41,128 nucleotides of DNA from a virus. Made by a program: the position numbers and the translations under genes. Where the stretch lies: IMG/VR virus record IMGVR_UViG_3300030099_001885, positions 1-41,128 of that record. One strand, written 5' to 3'. A model generated the notes under the pieces. That model searched no databases. It was not told the origin of the DNA and saw only the letters and a list, made by a program, of their open reading frames with translations. Position 1 is the first letter of the stretch, and each line of letters begins with the position of its first letter. Below, one piece after another: positions 1-13,300 of this stretch.

Positions 1-3000
1 CTTTATGAAGATTTTTCAGATGCTGTTGGAAGAGGATTAAATGCTCAATCAAAGGCAGCTCAGGCTAAAGCAGATGCTGCTACAAAACTACAACTCAAAA
101 ACAATTACATCAGGAATCCTAATACAACATTTGGTTTAGGTCACGGTTATGTTCCCAATGCAACTAATGCAACAGATCAAGCAAAAAATGATATGTTATT
201 TACTGTAGTAGGAGAAGCGGCACCTAATGCAGTTGCAGGTATTTTTAATCCTAACGGTGCTGCAGCCAATACCGTACAGGGAAGTCTTGTTGCGGCAGCA
301 ATTCCGGGTCTGAGCGATACTGATCCAAGTGGTAGATCTCTTCAAAACGGTTTAGCTAATTTTCAAGAGCTGTTAAAAACTGGAGATCCCCAAGCTCTGG
401 CTGATTTTGCAAAAAATAATCCCGGTATAGAACAAGAAACTTTAGATGACCTGCGGCTATTAATGGATCCTATGTCATTTATTCAATATGGTTTTAATCC
501 ATCCCAATATAAGACTCAAGTAGGTAGACTGGGAGCTGTTAGTATGGCTGCACAATTACTTGCATTAGATTCTGGTAATGATGCATTAACTACCCCAGAT
601 GGTGTTGTGTTTAATTTTAAATTAGATCCTAGTAGTAGAGATCAATTAAGAAACGCAATTCTTACAGTTCCAGAAGGTGCAGTTGCTGGAAAGTCGGCTA
701 CAGCAAGAAATGCATATCGCATGCGTAATATTGGCGTGGCTGCTGCTCAAATTCAAGCACATAGAAAAGGAATCGAAGCTCCTAAAGATAGGCAAGCACA
801 AGCACAGGTAAGATCAGGTGCTTTAGCTGGGACAGAAGACCTACCCCAAACAAGTGATTTTGTAAGAATCTTAGAGAAAGATTTAGGATTCTCAAGAGAT
901 GGTGCTTTAACTATGTCTGTCATGGGTACAATTATTCCTAATTTTGATTTAGATAGATTAACGCCTGAAATGAGAGACGGAGCTATGGATATTTTGCAAG
1001 GTTTAGCTTTTAGTCGAGAAGGTACTTTTCAAAATCCACTTGTTCAAGCAGAGTATACTGCTGCACAAAGTTTGTTTAGAAAAGATCCTACAGATGCAAG
1101 AGTGTCTGGTACTAGGCGTATTGAGCCCGATGAAGTAGGAAAAAAATTAAGATATTTTTTTGCATTAGGCAAAGGTTTAGGTACATCGGATGCTCTTGAC
1201 TATCAATATACAGACGAAGAACAAACAAGCTATGATGCTTTAATTTCATCTCTTGCTGCAGAAAATACTGATGAAGCTAAAAAAGAAGCAGAAGAAGGAT
1301 TAGCTCGTACTGTTCGCACCTTTGAGGTGGGTGATCAATCTATTGGTCTTAGTATGATGGCAGCTGTAAGAACTTTAGCATTAACAACAAATGATGGAAG
1401 AAATCCATCTCTTACTCCCGGTCAATTCTTTGGTATGGTTCGTATGCCTACTAATTTAGCTCCGGGTAGATCAATGATTGCAGAAGATGGTGGGCTTATT
1501 GTGCCTACTGCAGTTGCTGATTTAACTGGAGATTTATCTACAGCTGGTATTGATATTAAATTAAATACTACACAATCATTAGCAACATCAGCAGTTAATA
1601 ATGCTCGTTTAATGCAAGAATATGTTATTCATCCAGACAACTATGGTGAATATCAATTAAGCACTAGTGAAAGTGCTATGTTGTTTGATAGAGTACGATC
1701 ATTTGCTCAAGAATATGATACAGAATTAGCTGCCGGTCAAATTGATATGTTATCTGCAATTGTTTCTTCTGAATTAATTATGGAGCAAACTACAGGTCAG
1801 CCTAGTCCAATCATAGATGATTTACTTAGAGGACAAGCAGACATTAAAGGTGGTATAAAAAGAGAAGAGTTAATCCCACAGTCTAAAGATGGAAACCCAT
1901 TTAAGATGCCTCACTTGCCTACAATTCAAGTTCTTGTTGCTAATGTTCAAATGGCTGAACCTATGCCCGGACAGGGAGAAGATCAAAAGGATGCGGCGTT
2001 TGTAACTACTGTTAGCGGCGATCAAAAATTATTTGGTATTGAACGTGAAAATCCTATTGGAGACTTAACACAAAATCAAATTGCTGTTCAATTATTTGAG
2101 GAACATAGAAGAGTAGTGCCAGTACAGCGATTAGATATTAACGATCAAAATGTAGAATCATATATTAGTAATGGTACAGATACAAGCCAAGCATTAACAA
2201 GACAGGCTGTAGCTCGGCGTAATGCAGCTGGAGATAATATACCTATCGGTGCGTTATTAACCAGTAGAACCTCAGCTGGAGGTCACGCTACAACTGCAGC
2301 CACAAATCCAGCAGCACGTTTACAACAGTTTAATATTGAACGTGCTGATTATGTTACAAGATTAGGTGATGGTCTTGTTAACCTTGGTTTTGATGTACCT
2401 AAAAATGCTGAAGGTGTATATGACTTTGGCGGCTTTTCTAAGCATCCTCTTGTTAATGTAACATTAGATGGTAAGACAGCACAAATGCGACCCGTTGAAG
2501 CATTAGCATATGTACAGGCTGCTTTATATCCTCGACTTGCACATGCGGCACACTTGGCTGGTGTTGAAATAAGTCCTGAATTTACTGAAGCATTTGCATC
2601 TATTGAAGCAGGAGAAGTAGAAGGAATGGACGCAGGAGATCCCTTCAGAGTAGATCCTCGTATTGGGTCTGTTTTAGAAGCCAGTGATCTTCAGGCATTT
2701 AGTCGTTATGGTCAAAGTGGAATAGATGCTAGAGGGAGAAGGGGTGTTGTTAGAGAAGAACTAAGACCTACTGTAGATTATAGAGATGACGTTTATGGTG
2801 ATGATCCAGATGCAGAAGCTTTTGTAACATTTATGGTTGGTTCAGCTCTTCAACGTTTGCCTGATCCTAGATATGGAGGCAAAGTTAGTCACACAGCAGA
2901 TGCTGATGTAGCTATTGAAAGATATTATGATGTATTGCCTCCAGCACTTCAACGAGCAGAGTTTAGAAGAGTAAGTGGCGATAGTCCTGAATATTATGAT

Positions 3001-4308
3001 AGAAGTTTAAATGAACCCGCTTTTAATTTAGATGGTGTTTTAGCTACAGCTTTAGACGCTGCTGGAACAGTTGAAGGCAATTATCTTTTAAGCGGTGATT
3101 TTTTAATTGATGGTTGGAATTTTGTTGCAAGAGAAATGCTGCCAGATAGAATTTTTAAAGAAGGACATTCTGGAGATGATTTACAAATTGAAGCTGATAC
3201 TAGTGCGGCTAGTAGAGCAGCAGCTAGAGCGGTTTTGTATACACAAGCTGAAAGTATTAGACAAAGAGATGCTTTAAATGATTGGTGGGCATTTGAAGGA
3301 AATCCGAATATATATCCAGTTAATATCCATAACATTGATAAGCTAAGTCAAGGCACTTTTGGTGCAGATGGTAGACTTACCTTTGCTCAATCTGATATTA
3401 AACTTTCTCCAAAACAACCACCTGTAAGTAATCCGCCGGTTAAAATTGTAGATCCTTTAGATTTAACTGCACCAGCACCTAGACCTATAAGTACACCTGC
3501 AGATAAGCCAACATTGCCACCAAGTGGGACGCGTAAAGGCTTGCCAGTAAGTACACCTGACGATAAACCAATTGCAGGATTGCCTAAAGGTTTTGATGAT
3601 TTGCCGGGAACACAAGTAGGACCTGTTATAACTTTAGATCAATTAACCGATCAAGGTGGACCAAGAGGAACTACAATTACCAACTTTGTTGTTATGTCTG
3701 CACTGGGGGCTACTAATGGTTCTCTTCCAGATTATGTTAATTTAAATGGAATTAACCGATCTAAGGTTGGGCTTAAAAGAGATGGCAATAAGACCAGTCT
3801 ATTTATGCAGACACCTGTTGATTATCCTACATCTGATTTACAAAGAGAAATTGTAAGTAGTTTTAGAAAAGAATTAAAAGATTTTAGAAAATTAAATAAT
3901 GTTTTAAAATCTGAAGGTATTCAAGGTTTTAGTAAATTTGCACCAAAAGATCCAAGTAAATATTGGAAGTCTTATGAACCCGGATTTACTTCAGATACCT
4001 TTGATATTAGCATGATCTATGACTATAAGGGTTACTTTAGAGACTGGGGTAAAAATATTATTAAAGATGACTATCAAGGTGACTCAGGTGATCTGTTTGT
4101 TGATCGGACTAATAAACCTGCCCTTGATTATTTAGACACATCGCGAACCGATAAAACTTTTGGGGCTGCTATGATGAACCCTGATAATTGGGATATTAAT
4201 ATTGACTTAGATGCAGATGCTATTCTGCAAAATTTACAAGACGGTAATTATCGTAGAACTGATAATATTGGCTTCGGCTTTTCCTTTAACTTTACATGGG
4301 AGTTTTAA
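1..4308 (+). CDS. Large virion-type protein, 5' end outside window
   Basis: The frame is open from the first base, so the gene begins upstream; the first internal ATG (193) has no ribosome binding site and is not taken as the start. At least 1435 residues are visible. I recognise no catalytic motif. The body is Ala/Gln/Asp-rich and looks soluble. Around residues 1137-1206 a proline-rich linker contains two similar units (STPADKP and STPDDKP) and the motif PPVSNPPV. The C-terminus is aromatic and ends FNFTWEF. It stops 3 bp before the 5139-aa gene, and the two share Pro-rich linker motifs, which suggests they act in the same particle, for example as internal or ejected virion proteins. That role is inferred from size, position and neighbour. 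Codon use is AT-rich, with many TTA and AGA codons, like the next gene. Confidence 0.8.
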   Translation, partial: LYEDFSDAVGRGLNAQSKAAQAKADAATKLQLKNNYIRNPNTTFGLGHGYVPNATNATDQAKNDMLFTVVGEAAPNAVAGIFNPNGAAANTVQGSLVAAAIPGLSDTDPSGRSLQNGLANFQELLKTGDPQALADFAKNNPGIEQETLDDLRLLMDPMSFIQYGFNPSQYKTQVGRLGAVSMAAQLLALDSGNDALTTPDGVVFNFKLDPSSRDQLRNAILTVPEGAVAGKSATARNAYRMRNIGVAAAQIQAHRKGIEAPKDRQAQAQVRSGALAGTEDLPQTSDFVRILEKDLGFSRDGALTMSVMGTIIPNFDLDRLTPEMRDGAMDILQGLAFSREGTFQNPLVQAEYTAAQSLFRKDPTDARVSGTRRIEPDEVGKKLRYFFALGKGLGTSDALDYQYTDEEQTSYDALISSLAAENTDEAKKEAEEGLARTVRTFEVGDQSIGLSMMAAVRTLALTTNDGRNPSLTPGQFFGMVRMPTNLAPGRSMIAEDGGLIVPTAVADLTGDLSTAGIDIKLNTTQSLATSAVNNARLMQEYVIHPDNYGEYQLSTSESAMLFDRVRSFAQEYDTELAAGQIDMLSAIVSSELIMEQTTGQPSPIIDDLLRGQADIKGGIKREELIPQSKDGNPFKMPHLPTIQVLVANVQMAEPMPGQGEDQKDAAFVTTVSGDQKLFGIERENPIGDLTQNQIAVQLFEEHRRVVPVQRLDINDQNVESYISNGTDTSQALTRQAVARRNAAGDNIPIGALLTSRTSAGGHATTAATNPAARLQQFNIERADYVTRLGDGLVNLGFDVPKNAEGVYDFGGFSKHPLVNVTLDGKTAQMRPVEALAYVQAALYPRLAHAAHLAGVEISPEFTEAFASIEAGEVEGMDAGDPFRVDPRIGSVLEASDLQAFSRYGQSGIDARGRRGVVREELRPTVDYRDDVYGDDPDAEAFVTFMVGSALQRLPDPRYGGKVSHTADADVAIERYYDVLPPALQRAEFRRVSGDSPEYYDRSLNEPAFNLDGVLATALDAAGTVEGNYLLSGDFLIDGWNFVAREMLPDRIFKEGHSGDDLQIEADTSAASRAAARAVLYTQAESIRQRDALNDWWAFEGNPNIYPVNIHNIDKLSQGTFGADGRLTFAQSDIKLSPKQPPVSNPPVKIVDPLDLTAPAPRPISTPADKPTLPPSGTRKGLPVSTPDDKPIAGLPKGFDDLPGTQVGPVITLDQLTDQGGPRGTTITNFVVMSALGATNGSLPDYVNLNGINRSKVGLKRDGNKTSLFMQTPVDYPTSDLQREIVSSFRKELKDFRKLNNVLKSEGIQGFSKFAPKDPSKYWKSYEPGFTSDTFDISMIYDYKGYFRDWGKNIIKDDYQGDSGDLFVDRTNKPALDYLDTSRTDKTFGAAMMNPDNWDINIDLDADAILQNLQDGNYRRTDNIGFGFSFNFTWEF

Positions 4309-4311
4309 ATT

Positions 4312-7300
4312 ATGATACCAGATCCTCGACAAGACTTGTTTGATTTAGCAGATCAACAAGATATCTTTAGGCAATTGACGCGGCAGCAGTCGCCTCAGCC
4401 TACAACTACTCGGGGGGAAAGAGAGTATGCTGACTTCTTAGAAGATTTAGAAGTAAATGCTAATGTAGGTTCTATGAGTTTTAGTAGAGCAGAGGCTTCA
4501 CGACAGGCTGCTTTAGATAGAAGAACTTATGGCAAGTTAAAAGATAATGTACAAAATGCAGAGATGCTTGGTCATGATAATCCTAAGCATGCCTCTGAAT
4601 TATATGATTTTAACTTTAAGATTCAAACTCCTGATGCTCAGGGCAACCTTGTAATTAAAGATAGTAGAACTCTTGGGTGGGCAGATGCTAGTGAAGCTAG
4701 TTTTGCTATGGCTAATACTGAAGTGCAACGTGGTATTGTTTCGCGTAACGCAGCAGGTATGAATATCAATAAGAACTTAATGTTTGGTGGAGCTAGAGAA
4801 TTCTTTGAGAATAGAGGATTAAGTCAAAAAGATACTCCCTATGATCAAGAAGTAAAAGATATTACTGTAGCCAGTGATGGATTTAATATGGATCCTAGAA
4901 ACTGGAGAACTTCGTTTGATTTGTTTGGCTATATGGATAGTCCAGATACTAATGCACTGAAATGGGTTGATCCTAGTTTTAATGCTAAAGAATATTTAAA
5001 TGAAATTAATGCTCTTAAACCAGAGTATACCTCTCTATTAATGCGTAATGGTGTAGATATTGAAGCATTAAAAAAAACTACTAATGCTAATCAGTTTTGG
5101 ATGCAGATTAATAAACAACAGGTATTAATGTCAGCAGCTACATCTATTGCTATGTGGAAAGAAAAAGTTCCTGAGTATCAAGAGTGGGCAATGCTTACTA
5201 AAGATTTTATTAGAGATTCTTTAATCAATGACCCAGATTTTGCAGGTGAAATGGTTCTTACTGGTGCTCTTGGTATTCTTAGTGCTGGTACGGCTGTTCC
5301 CGGTTTAATGGCACTGTCAGTTGCTCGTAAGGGTGGCAGAGGTGTTAAAGTAGCCAAACATATGTTAAAAGCATCTAGAATGATTAAGAAGGCAGCACAA
5401 AAAGCTAATAATGCTTTGCCTCAAAACTGGGGATTAACCTTTGGTCATGCAATTAGAAATACACAAGTAGGTAAGTTCTTAAGTGTAACCAGTGATGACT
5501 TTATTGTAGACGGTGTGCGATTTGGTAAAACTCGAAAGTATGGCTCTAAGTTAGCTGGATATACTCTTGCAGAAGTACCTGCAGGTTTTATTGAAGAGGG
5601 TATTGCTGGTGCATACAATGCTTATACTATTAATCAACTTGATACAACTGAAGATAGAAGCTTATTTAAATCTTTTGTTAATGAAGGTATTCAAGGTTCT
5701 TTAGTTAGAGCTTTTGCTATTAATCCTTTACTTAGAGGATTTAACTTTGGTATTAGGTATGGCACTTCTAAAGCGGGCAATATCGCTTTAAATAATATTG
5801 GTTTCTTAGGTGGAGAAGCTGGCTGGGCTCAATCTCTTGGCGGTGCTTTTATGGAAGCACGACGTTTTGCTGATTTAGATGATGTTCAATTCTTAGATAA
5901 TGAGATTGATACAATCGAGGTTCTTGAAGCACTAAGATCTATGAAGATGAGAGAATCGGATCTTGTTGCAGAACTTGAAGGCACAACTTTAGAACAACTT
6001 GTGAATGAACATCCAGCTATGATTGCTATCTCAGAGATGCTTAAGTTTGATCAAGAGGGTAGAATTATTGGCAGAGATCCAGAAACTGGAGAGCTTAAGA
6101 TTGTATCACTTTTAAAAGAAGCTCGTCGTGAAGTAGCTAGAGCTAGAGTATTTAAATCAGAAGGTATTGAAGATCCTGATATTGATTTAGAAATTAGAGA
6201 TACTGATACAGATGTTGAGAAACAAAGAAAGAAAGAACTTAATGATCGTATTGAAGACGATATTAAAAACTCTGATGTAACTAATGATGAAATTAATCTA
6301 GCCATGTTGCATACTTTCTGGGGTAAACTGGATGCCGATGCTAAGAGCTCATATGAAGCTCAACAGATGAGAAACATGGCATACTTTAAAGTACAAGTTA
6401 GAGGTCTTGCTATTGAGCGTATGCGTGCTGCTCAGAAAGAAGGCAGGAAGTTAACTATTGAGGAAGCTCAACAGGAAGTCTTGCGGGATCCTGACTTACT
6501 CACCAAGATTGATTCTGGTGGTATTGCTACTGAGTTAGATCAGTTAATTGCTAAACAACATCCAGAATTGTTTGATGAACGACTTGTCTATAATGAAGAA
6601 ACAGGAGAACAAAGTGTTGTCTTTGTACCCAAGTCTATGGTTGTTGATAAAGACGGTACTGTTATGGCTGGTGAAGCTCTTACGGAAATGTTAAATAACA
6701 TTCGTCGTAATGTAAACTTTGATACACAACGTGCTGCAATTATGAACCACCGTAAGAAATTAGGCATGGTAAAGGATGTTAGATTTGCTATTGATGAAGC
6801 ATTAAATCAAAGGGTTGGAGAAATCTTTGGCAAGCTGCAAGGTAAAATTTCACATGGCAAGAACTTTGAAAGAGTACAAAATTTTGTTCGTCAAGAATAT
6901 GGTGCAGCTCAAAAAGGTACAGTTATTACCGTCGATGGTAAAAGAGGTACATTAAAAGATATTGATGATGCTGATATTATTGTACTTAGAACACAAGTTA
7001 GAGGCACTAAGACTACAGGTGAGTTAACATTTAAAGGTTACAATCTTGCAGATGGTACACTTGGTGATAAAGTTGTGATTGTCGAGATTAGTGCCTTTAC
7101 TATTGAACATGCAGAAACATTTAGAAACTTTTTAAATAGTCTTGAGGTTATTGATAAACTAGAAGTTGAAAAAATTCAAAACTCTGTAAGACCTGTAATT
7201 GTTAGAGGTTTGAATAGAACACTTAATCTTGATAATTTATCAGATACAGAATTAGATGAAGTATATGGTATTGTTACTTTAAATAGAGATCCATCTTTAC

Positions 7301-10300
7301 GATCTCCAGAATTAAGAGAAACAAGAGAAGGATTCCCTATTGTTGAAGAGCCTACAGCTAGACAGGCTAGACGGCAGCAACAACAAGAGCAGATCATAGA
7401 TGCATTAGCAGATATTTTAGTTGTTAGAGCAGTGTCTCAATTTGAAGGTGCTAGTGAAGTTCAAACCTCTATGCTTGCTAGAATTAATGGATTATTAAAT
7501 TTAGATGAAGGTAAAATTAATTCAATTGTTAGCAATCTTAGAAGATCCCAGTTTGGTCGTAGTTTATTACAAGATGTAGGTAATGTATTTGGTATTGAGC
7601 TTGCTCCTCTCGAAGGACTCCCTGTGCCTCCTACTGATACAGATGCCACAGACCGCCTCAGAGACGCTATGGGCGTTCCTAGAGATTCAGCCGTACCTCC
7701 ACAGGCTGACAGACCGCAGCCCCCTACAGAGGATCCTGACGCACCTCCTGCGGGTCCTGATACTCCTATTGGACCACAGCCATTTATTGGTCCTCAGCCT
7801 AGAGTGGGCAAAGCTGATCCAACACCTACACCACCTGCAGATATTGCTCCTACTCCTAAACCAGCCCCGCCAGCAGAAACTGCTCCTGTAACCGAGCCTG
7901 ATCCGGTAACTGAGCCTACGCCACCGGCAGAAACTAGTACAGAAGATAATGCAGAAGAGTTGGATAATGCTTTAGAATCTGCGGCTACAACTACAACATC
8001 CGATTCTGGTGATCAACTTAATCAAGCTATGGAAGATGCTGATACTGGTAAGATTGCTCAAGAAAAAGATACTGAGATGACTGGTGACTTGGCTAAAGCT
8101 GCCGAGCTTAGAAAAGAAGCCAATGCTATCCAAGAAAGAATTGCACAACGTAACTCTCAATTAGATTCTAGTGGTCAACGTGTTGTTAATAATGCTAGAA
8201 CACGCGGTGATGAAATTAGAACTGAACTAAAAGCATTAGAACAGGCTCGTACTGATATGCGTGCTAAAGATGATTTTAGTCCAGAAGATGGAGAGTATGT
8301 TAATAATATGCAAAGAACAGATAAGCTTGAAAAAGAGTTGCAAAAATTAGAGCAAGGTGCTGTAAAAGCACAGCTTAGAACTACTGAAAATAATAAAGAT
8401 GCAAACGAAGCTGATCTAAAACGACTGCAAGAAATTCAAGATGAAATGTCTAAGCTTGCTCCTGATACTCAGTTTACTGTAACGGAAGAACTGTGGGCTC
8501 AGGTAGAAGTGTTAAAAATGAAGCGTCAAAAGTATGACAAAGCATATAGGGCATTAAATAAATTAGTAGACCCTAGTAAAAAAGCTATGTTATCACAGAT
8601 TCAATCTGCTCTAGCTACTGCTGGTATTTATCAATCTAAAGATAAAATTGGTAAGGATATGCGAGATCAGATTAATAGAATTCTTAAGAATCAAAAGAAA
8701 GATCCATTACCTTCTTATAAAGATAATACAGAAGTCAATGTTAAATTATTTAATCAAGCTTTCAAGGCATATTCAAAAGGTATTTTAAGAATTGGCAAAC
8801 AGCCTTTAACCAAAGATGAGTTGGGTCAAGCATCTGTTATGGCTAAGATTGGTAAGTCTAAATGGAGCGATCTAAGTGATATGGACTCAGCTGATGCTAT
8901 TGCTGCATATCAGATTGATAGCAGTACAGATCCTTTAAGTATTACCGATAAACCTTTTACTGGTATAATGAAAGAATCATTTAATCCTCTTAATAGATTA
9001 ACAGGAGACTTAGAGGAAGACGAAAAAATTGCAGCGTTGGCTATTCAAAATAACTTAGAGTTTGTCAAAACTTTACAAAATAGTTTAATTAATGTTTTCA
9101 ATACTTTAAATAGAAGATTTGTAACAGCTGCTGAGCTAGCATCGTTTGCACTAGGCACTACTACTAGAGTGGGCAATGTAAATGTGGGTGCTGTATATGC
9201 CAAATTAAACTTTGATGTTATTTTCCCAAATGCTTTAAGAAAAGGTGATGATGGTAAGTCTGTTCAATTCTTTAGTGTAGAAACTTTATTAGATGAATTA
9301 GATATGCATCAAGCACGCTTAGAGTTTGCCATGCCTACTAAAGATGGTATTAAAGGCCAAAGAAATACTTTGCGTAAAATTGAAGCAGCTAGAGCTTTGT
9401 TAGAACGAGATGAAATGGTTCCCGATCCAGAACTTCTTATTGAAGAGGTAATTGAGTTGGCGGAAGGTGATGCAGAAGTCTTGAGAACTGTAGGTAAACA
9501 ATTGTTTGCTGAAGGGTCTACAGCTGGTAGATATTTAGTTGGTATTGATCGTAATGGCCAAATTATCTATAACACTGATTCTGAAGTATATGAATCTAAT
9601 ATTGATCAAGCAATCCTAACTAGATTGGAATCTTATAGTACAAATAGAATTGCTGTTAGAAATATTATTGATGAGTTGATTAGAGCAGAGATTATTCCTG
9701 AATCTGCTAGACAAATGAAAATCTTAGAAGACGATGATGTTTTAGAATTTAGAGAATATATTCGTGAATATCTTCTTAAGTATCCGGGCAATGAGTCTGG
9801 AACATTAGCGGCGTGGGGTAATGGAGAAGTATCGTATTCATTTGCTGACCAAGTTGGCATGGGTGTTGTTGATACTTTAGCTATGGTGCGTGAAGGCACT
9901 GAACATGAAAACATTGAATCATTTAACGATGAGTTTAAAGATGGTCGCATTGTAGATGTTGATAGAGTAAGAGAAGGCAGAGATCCTAATAAGTATCGCG
10001 GTGCTCCTCTGCGTATTAACATGGCAGAACCTATGACTGCTGGTAGATTACAAAAGCTTCGCGAAGATCATAGATTGATGCGTATTAATCAGTTTGTATT
10101 AGAGCAAGACTTAACTCCTGAGCAAGTAAGAGAAGTTTTTGACTGGGCAGATACTGGCAGCGAAGCAACAGAAGTTGTAACTGATGCTGCTGGATTTATT
10201 GCTGGTGAAAGACCAATGCCTAGAATCCTAGTGTCAGGTCCAGAACAAACATTGCGAGAGCGAGACAAAGTAATTGATGACATGCTATTAACTATGTCTG

Positions 10301-13300
10301 GTGTAGATCAAGTATTGGCATCTACTATTCATGATGCTTGGAATACTCAGACTAATGGTGTACAGCCCAATGGCGGTTTTATTGATGAAGGAGAGTTTAG
10401 AAAATTATCCGAAAAATTAGGAATGACTGCTGATGGTTTGTCAAGAGTTATGAGCAACAGAGAAGGTGCAGGAGCTGGTGCATACGGTGGTTTAGCTTCC
10501 GGTATTACTAGCTTTGGCACTGTAGCATTCCATGCAAACCGTGGCTGGGAAGCATTGTTCCCGATCTTTAGAGATGCAGCTATTGATTCTGTCGCATCTT
10601 GGGAAGCTCTTAACAAAGCTATTGCACAAGATCCAACTATTGAAATTAAAAGTCTTCAAGATATTCTTAGCAAAGAAACTTATTTTGATGGCAACTTTAA
10701 TGGTATTCATCATAAGATGGCTTTGTTATTCCAGTGGACAAACAAGCAAGTCTTTGATGGTGCTACTAGAGAAGAGATTAGAGCAGCTATTGAAGGCGAA
10801 GGAGATGCCTTTGATCAGTTCTTAGCTAAACAAATGGATAGGATTAATGAAGAGTTTAAGTCTTCAGCTGGACAAGATTATTATGCTAAGGTTGCTCACG
10901 ATGTTATGTTTAAAGTTTTGAATACAGCATATAATGGTTTAGGAGAAGCTAAGACTTCTGCACTTAAAACTGTAGAGTCTATGAAAGAAAGAGGACTGTT
11001 ACCAGAAACTATTAATCAAAATAACTATAAAGATATTCTTACTGTTGAAGCTATTGGTGACGAGTCTAATGCTGATCTTAATATTTTAAGAAAGTTATTT
11101 AAGAAACCTGTTATGGTGTATCTGTATGGTGCAGGATTTAACAAGATTAACAGCCAGTTTATTGACTTTATGCAAACTGAATTTGATATGTCAATGAGTG
11201 AAGCTACCGAGATTGCCTTGCCTTTGTCTCAAGTTGCTCATGGTTTTGGTATGAAAGAAAGACAAGTTGCCATGACTATGCTTGCTAAAGAGGAATCATC
11301 TCTTAGCGAAATCATTGGTGGTAGAAATCAAATGGAAGCTATCCTTGATGCCATGCGAAAACGTATGGATCAAAGAGGATTTAATTCGCAAGCTGTTCGA
11401 GATATTAACAATATTATTGCAACTATGACTGGATTGGATGATCTTGATAACATCCAATTTAATCATATTGCTTTCCAAATCCAAGCTCGCAATGCAATGA
11501 TTGAAGATCTTATCCAAGTTCGTTTAGGTTATGAGGTTGGTACACCTGAGTATAATGCTGTTAAGAAACAAATTAATAGTATGACCAAAGCAGCACAAGA
11601 CAAGCAAAGTCAAGCCTTACAAACTAGAATTCACAAGGGACTTGATTCTATTTCCGGCAAAGATCCAACAGGAGAGCGAGCACACTTTGCTGTTACAGAT
11701 CCAGCGGAGCGACAAGAATATGTTAATGCTATTGAGATTATTTTAACTAGAGATAGAAGTGAGTGGGCAACTCTTATCCCTGACTTTATTGATAAGGATG
11801 GTAATTTAAAGAGCAAGCCTTCAGGCAAAACTTTAGGAAAAGAAAATATTGCCAGCATTCTTAGATTAATTAGAACTGAACTTAGTCAACCAATCACCAA
11901 ATCGGAAGCTAGAGAAATTCAAGATGCTGCTATTAATGCATCAGGTATTGAAAGCGGTTTGTTTAAAGCTGTTAAAGCATTAAATCAAGTTGCTCGTAAA
12001 GCTGATATGCAAAGTCTTGAAGAGCTTATGGATTTTATGGGCGTTAGTTTATTAGAACCTAGTATGCGAGAAACGCTGTCACAATTCTATTCTGAAAACG
12101 AAACCTATCGAGGTATTGGTAGTGACTTGTATTCTGGTAGATTGTATGCCACAGAGCATACAGGATCTCATCAAGGACCCAAGGGTGCTCAAGATAAGGG
12201 TCAATCTGCAAGTGAGCCCCTGTTATCTATGGGTGTAATGGTTAAGACTAGACCTGAGTTGACTAGAGAAAAAGCTGAACAAATGTTTGCTAGATTTATT
12301 CTGGGTCGTTCTGCTAATGTAAAAACTGACAGTAATCATATTATTATTCAACTCGCAAAAAAACAAGGTAGAGATGATATTGTTGCTTTACTTACTCCTG
12401 AAAGTGAGTTAACAGAACAACAGGTTGCAGAACGTGATGCACAGTTTGTTAAACAATGGTTAACAGAATATAGTAAGTTAAAAGATATTGAAAGAACTTT
12501 CCAACAGAAACGTAATGCTGCAGAAGCAATGGGGCATGTCTTAGATCCTGATGGTGTCTTAGCACAGAAGATTAAATTATCTGCTGGATTGCAAGCTGCT
12601 ACCCAAGGTACTTTAGATATGGGTGAATCAGCTCCATCTGAAAGCATTGATCAATTAATTGATAGACAAATTCAAGTTGGAGTAAACTATGGTTTATTCT
12701 CCAGTAGAGCTCAAGTATTTGATACTAGCTTCCGCGATCTTGGTGTACCTGAATTAAAAGTGTCAAGAGAAAAACGTAAATTAGGATTAAGTGCTAAACA
12801 AAGAATTGAAGATGTTAAACAATTCCAAGATGAGTATACAGGATTTGATGTAGATGATGCACGCGTAATCAAAGAAGAGCATGTTAATAACGTGTTAGAA
12901 AATTCTTATGAGACTGATCCTAATAGTTTATTACACGAACATCGTGAACGGTTAATGCAAAATGGATTAAGAGCAAGAGTAGGACACAGAACTATTCAAA
13001 GAGTTTCTTTCCAATTAGAAGATAGTCTTATTAACTTTGCTGCTGAAAATGGTTTAATTAATTTGGTTAAATCAAATGATTGGCAAACATTAGACTATTT
13101 GCGACAGGCTTTTATTATTCGTGAGAAGAATGCTAGATTACAAGCAGAAGAAGTGCAGATTATTATGCAAGATGTTTCTAAGCCAAATGATGTTCGTAAT
13201 AGAGAAATCGAAGCTCGGATTCATTATTGGAGAAGAATGACTGATCTTGAGATCAGAGCTATTAATCAAAGGTTTATTGATAACAACGAGGCTCGAAGTT

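Noticed and set aside
193-4308. ATG at 193 as the start of the first gene
   Set aside because: The frame is open to the left edge and the ATG has no ribosome site; the gene begins outside the window.
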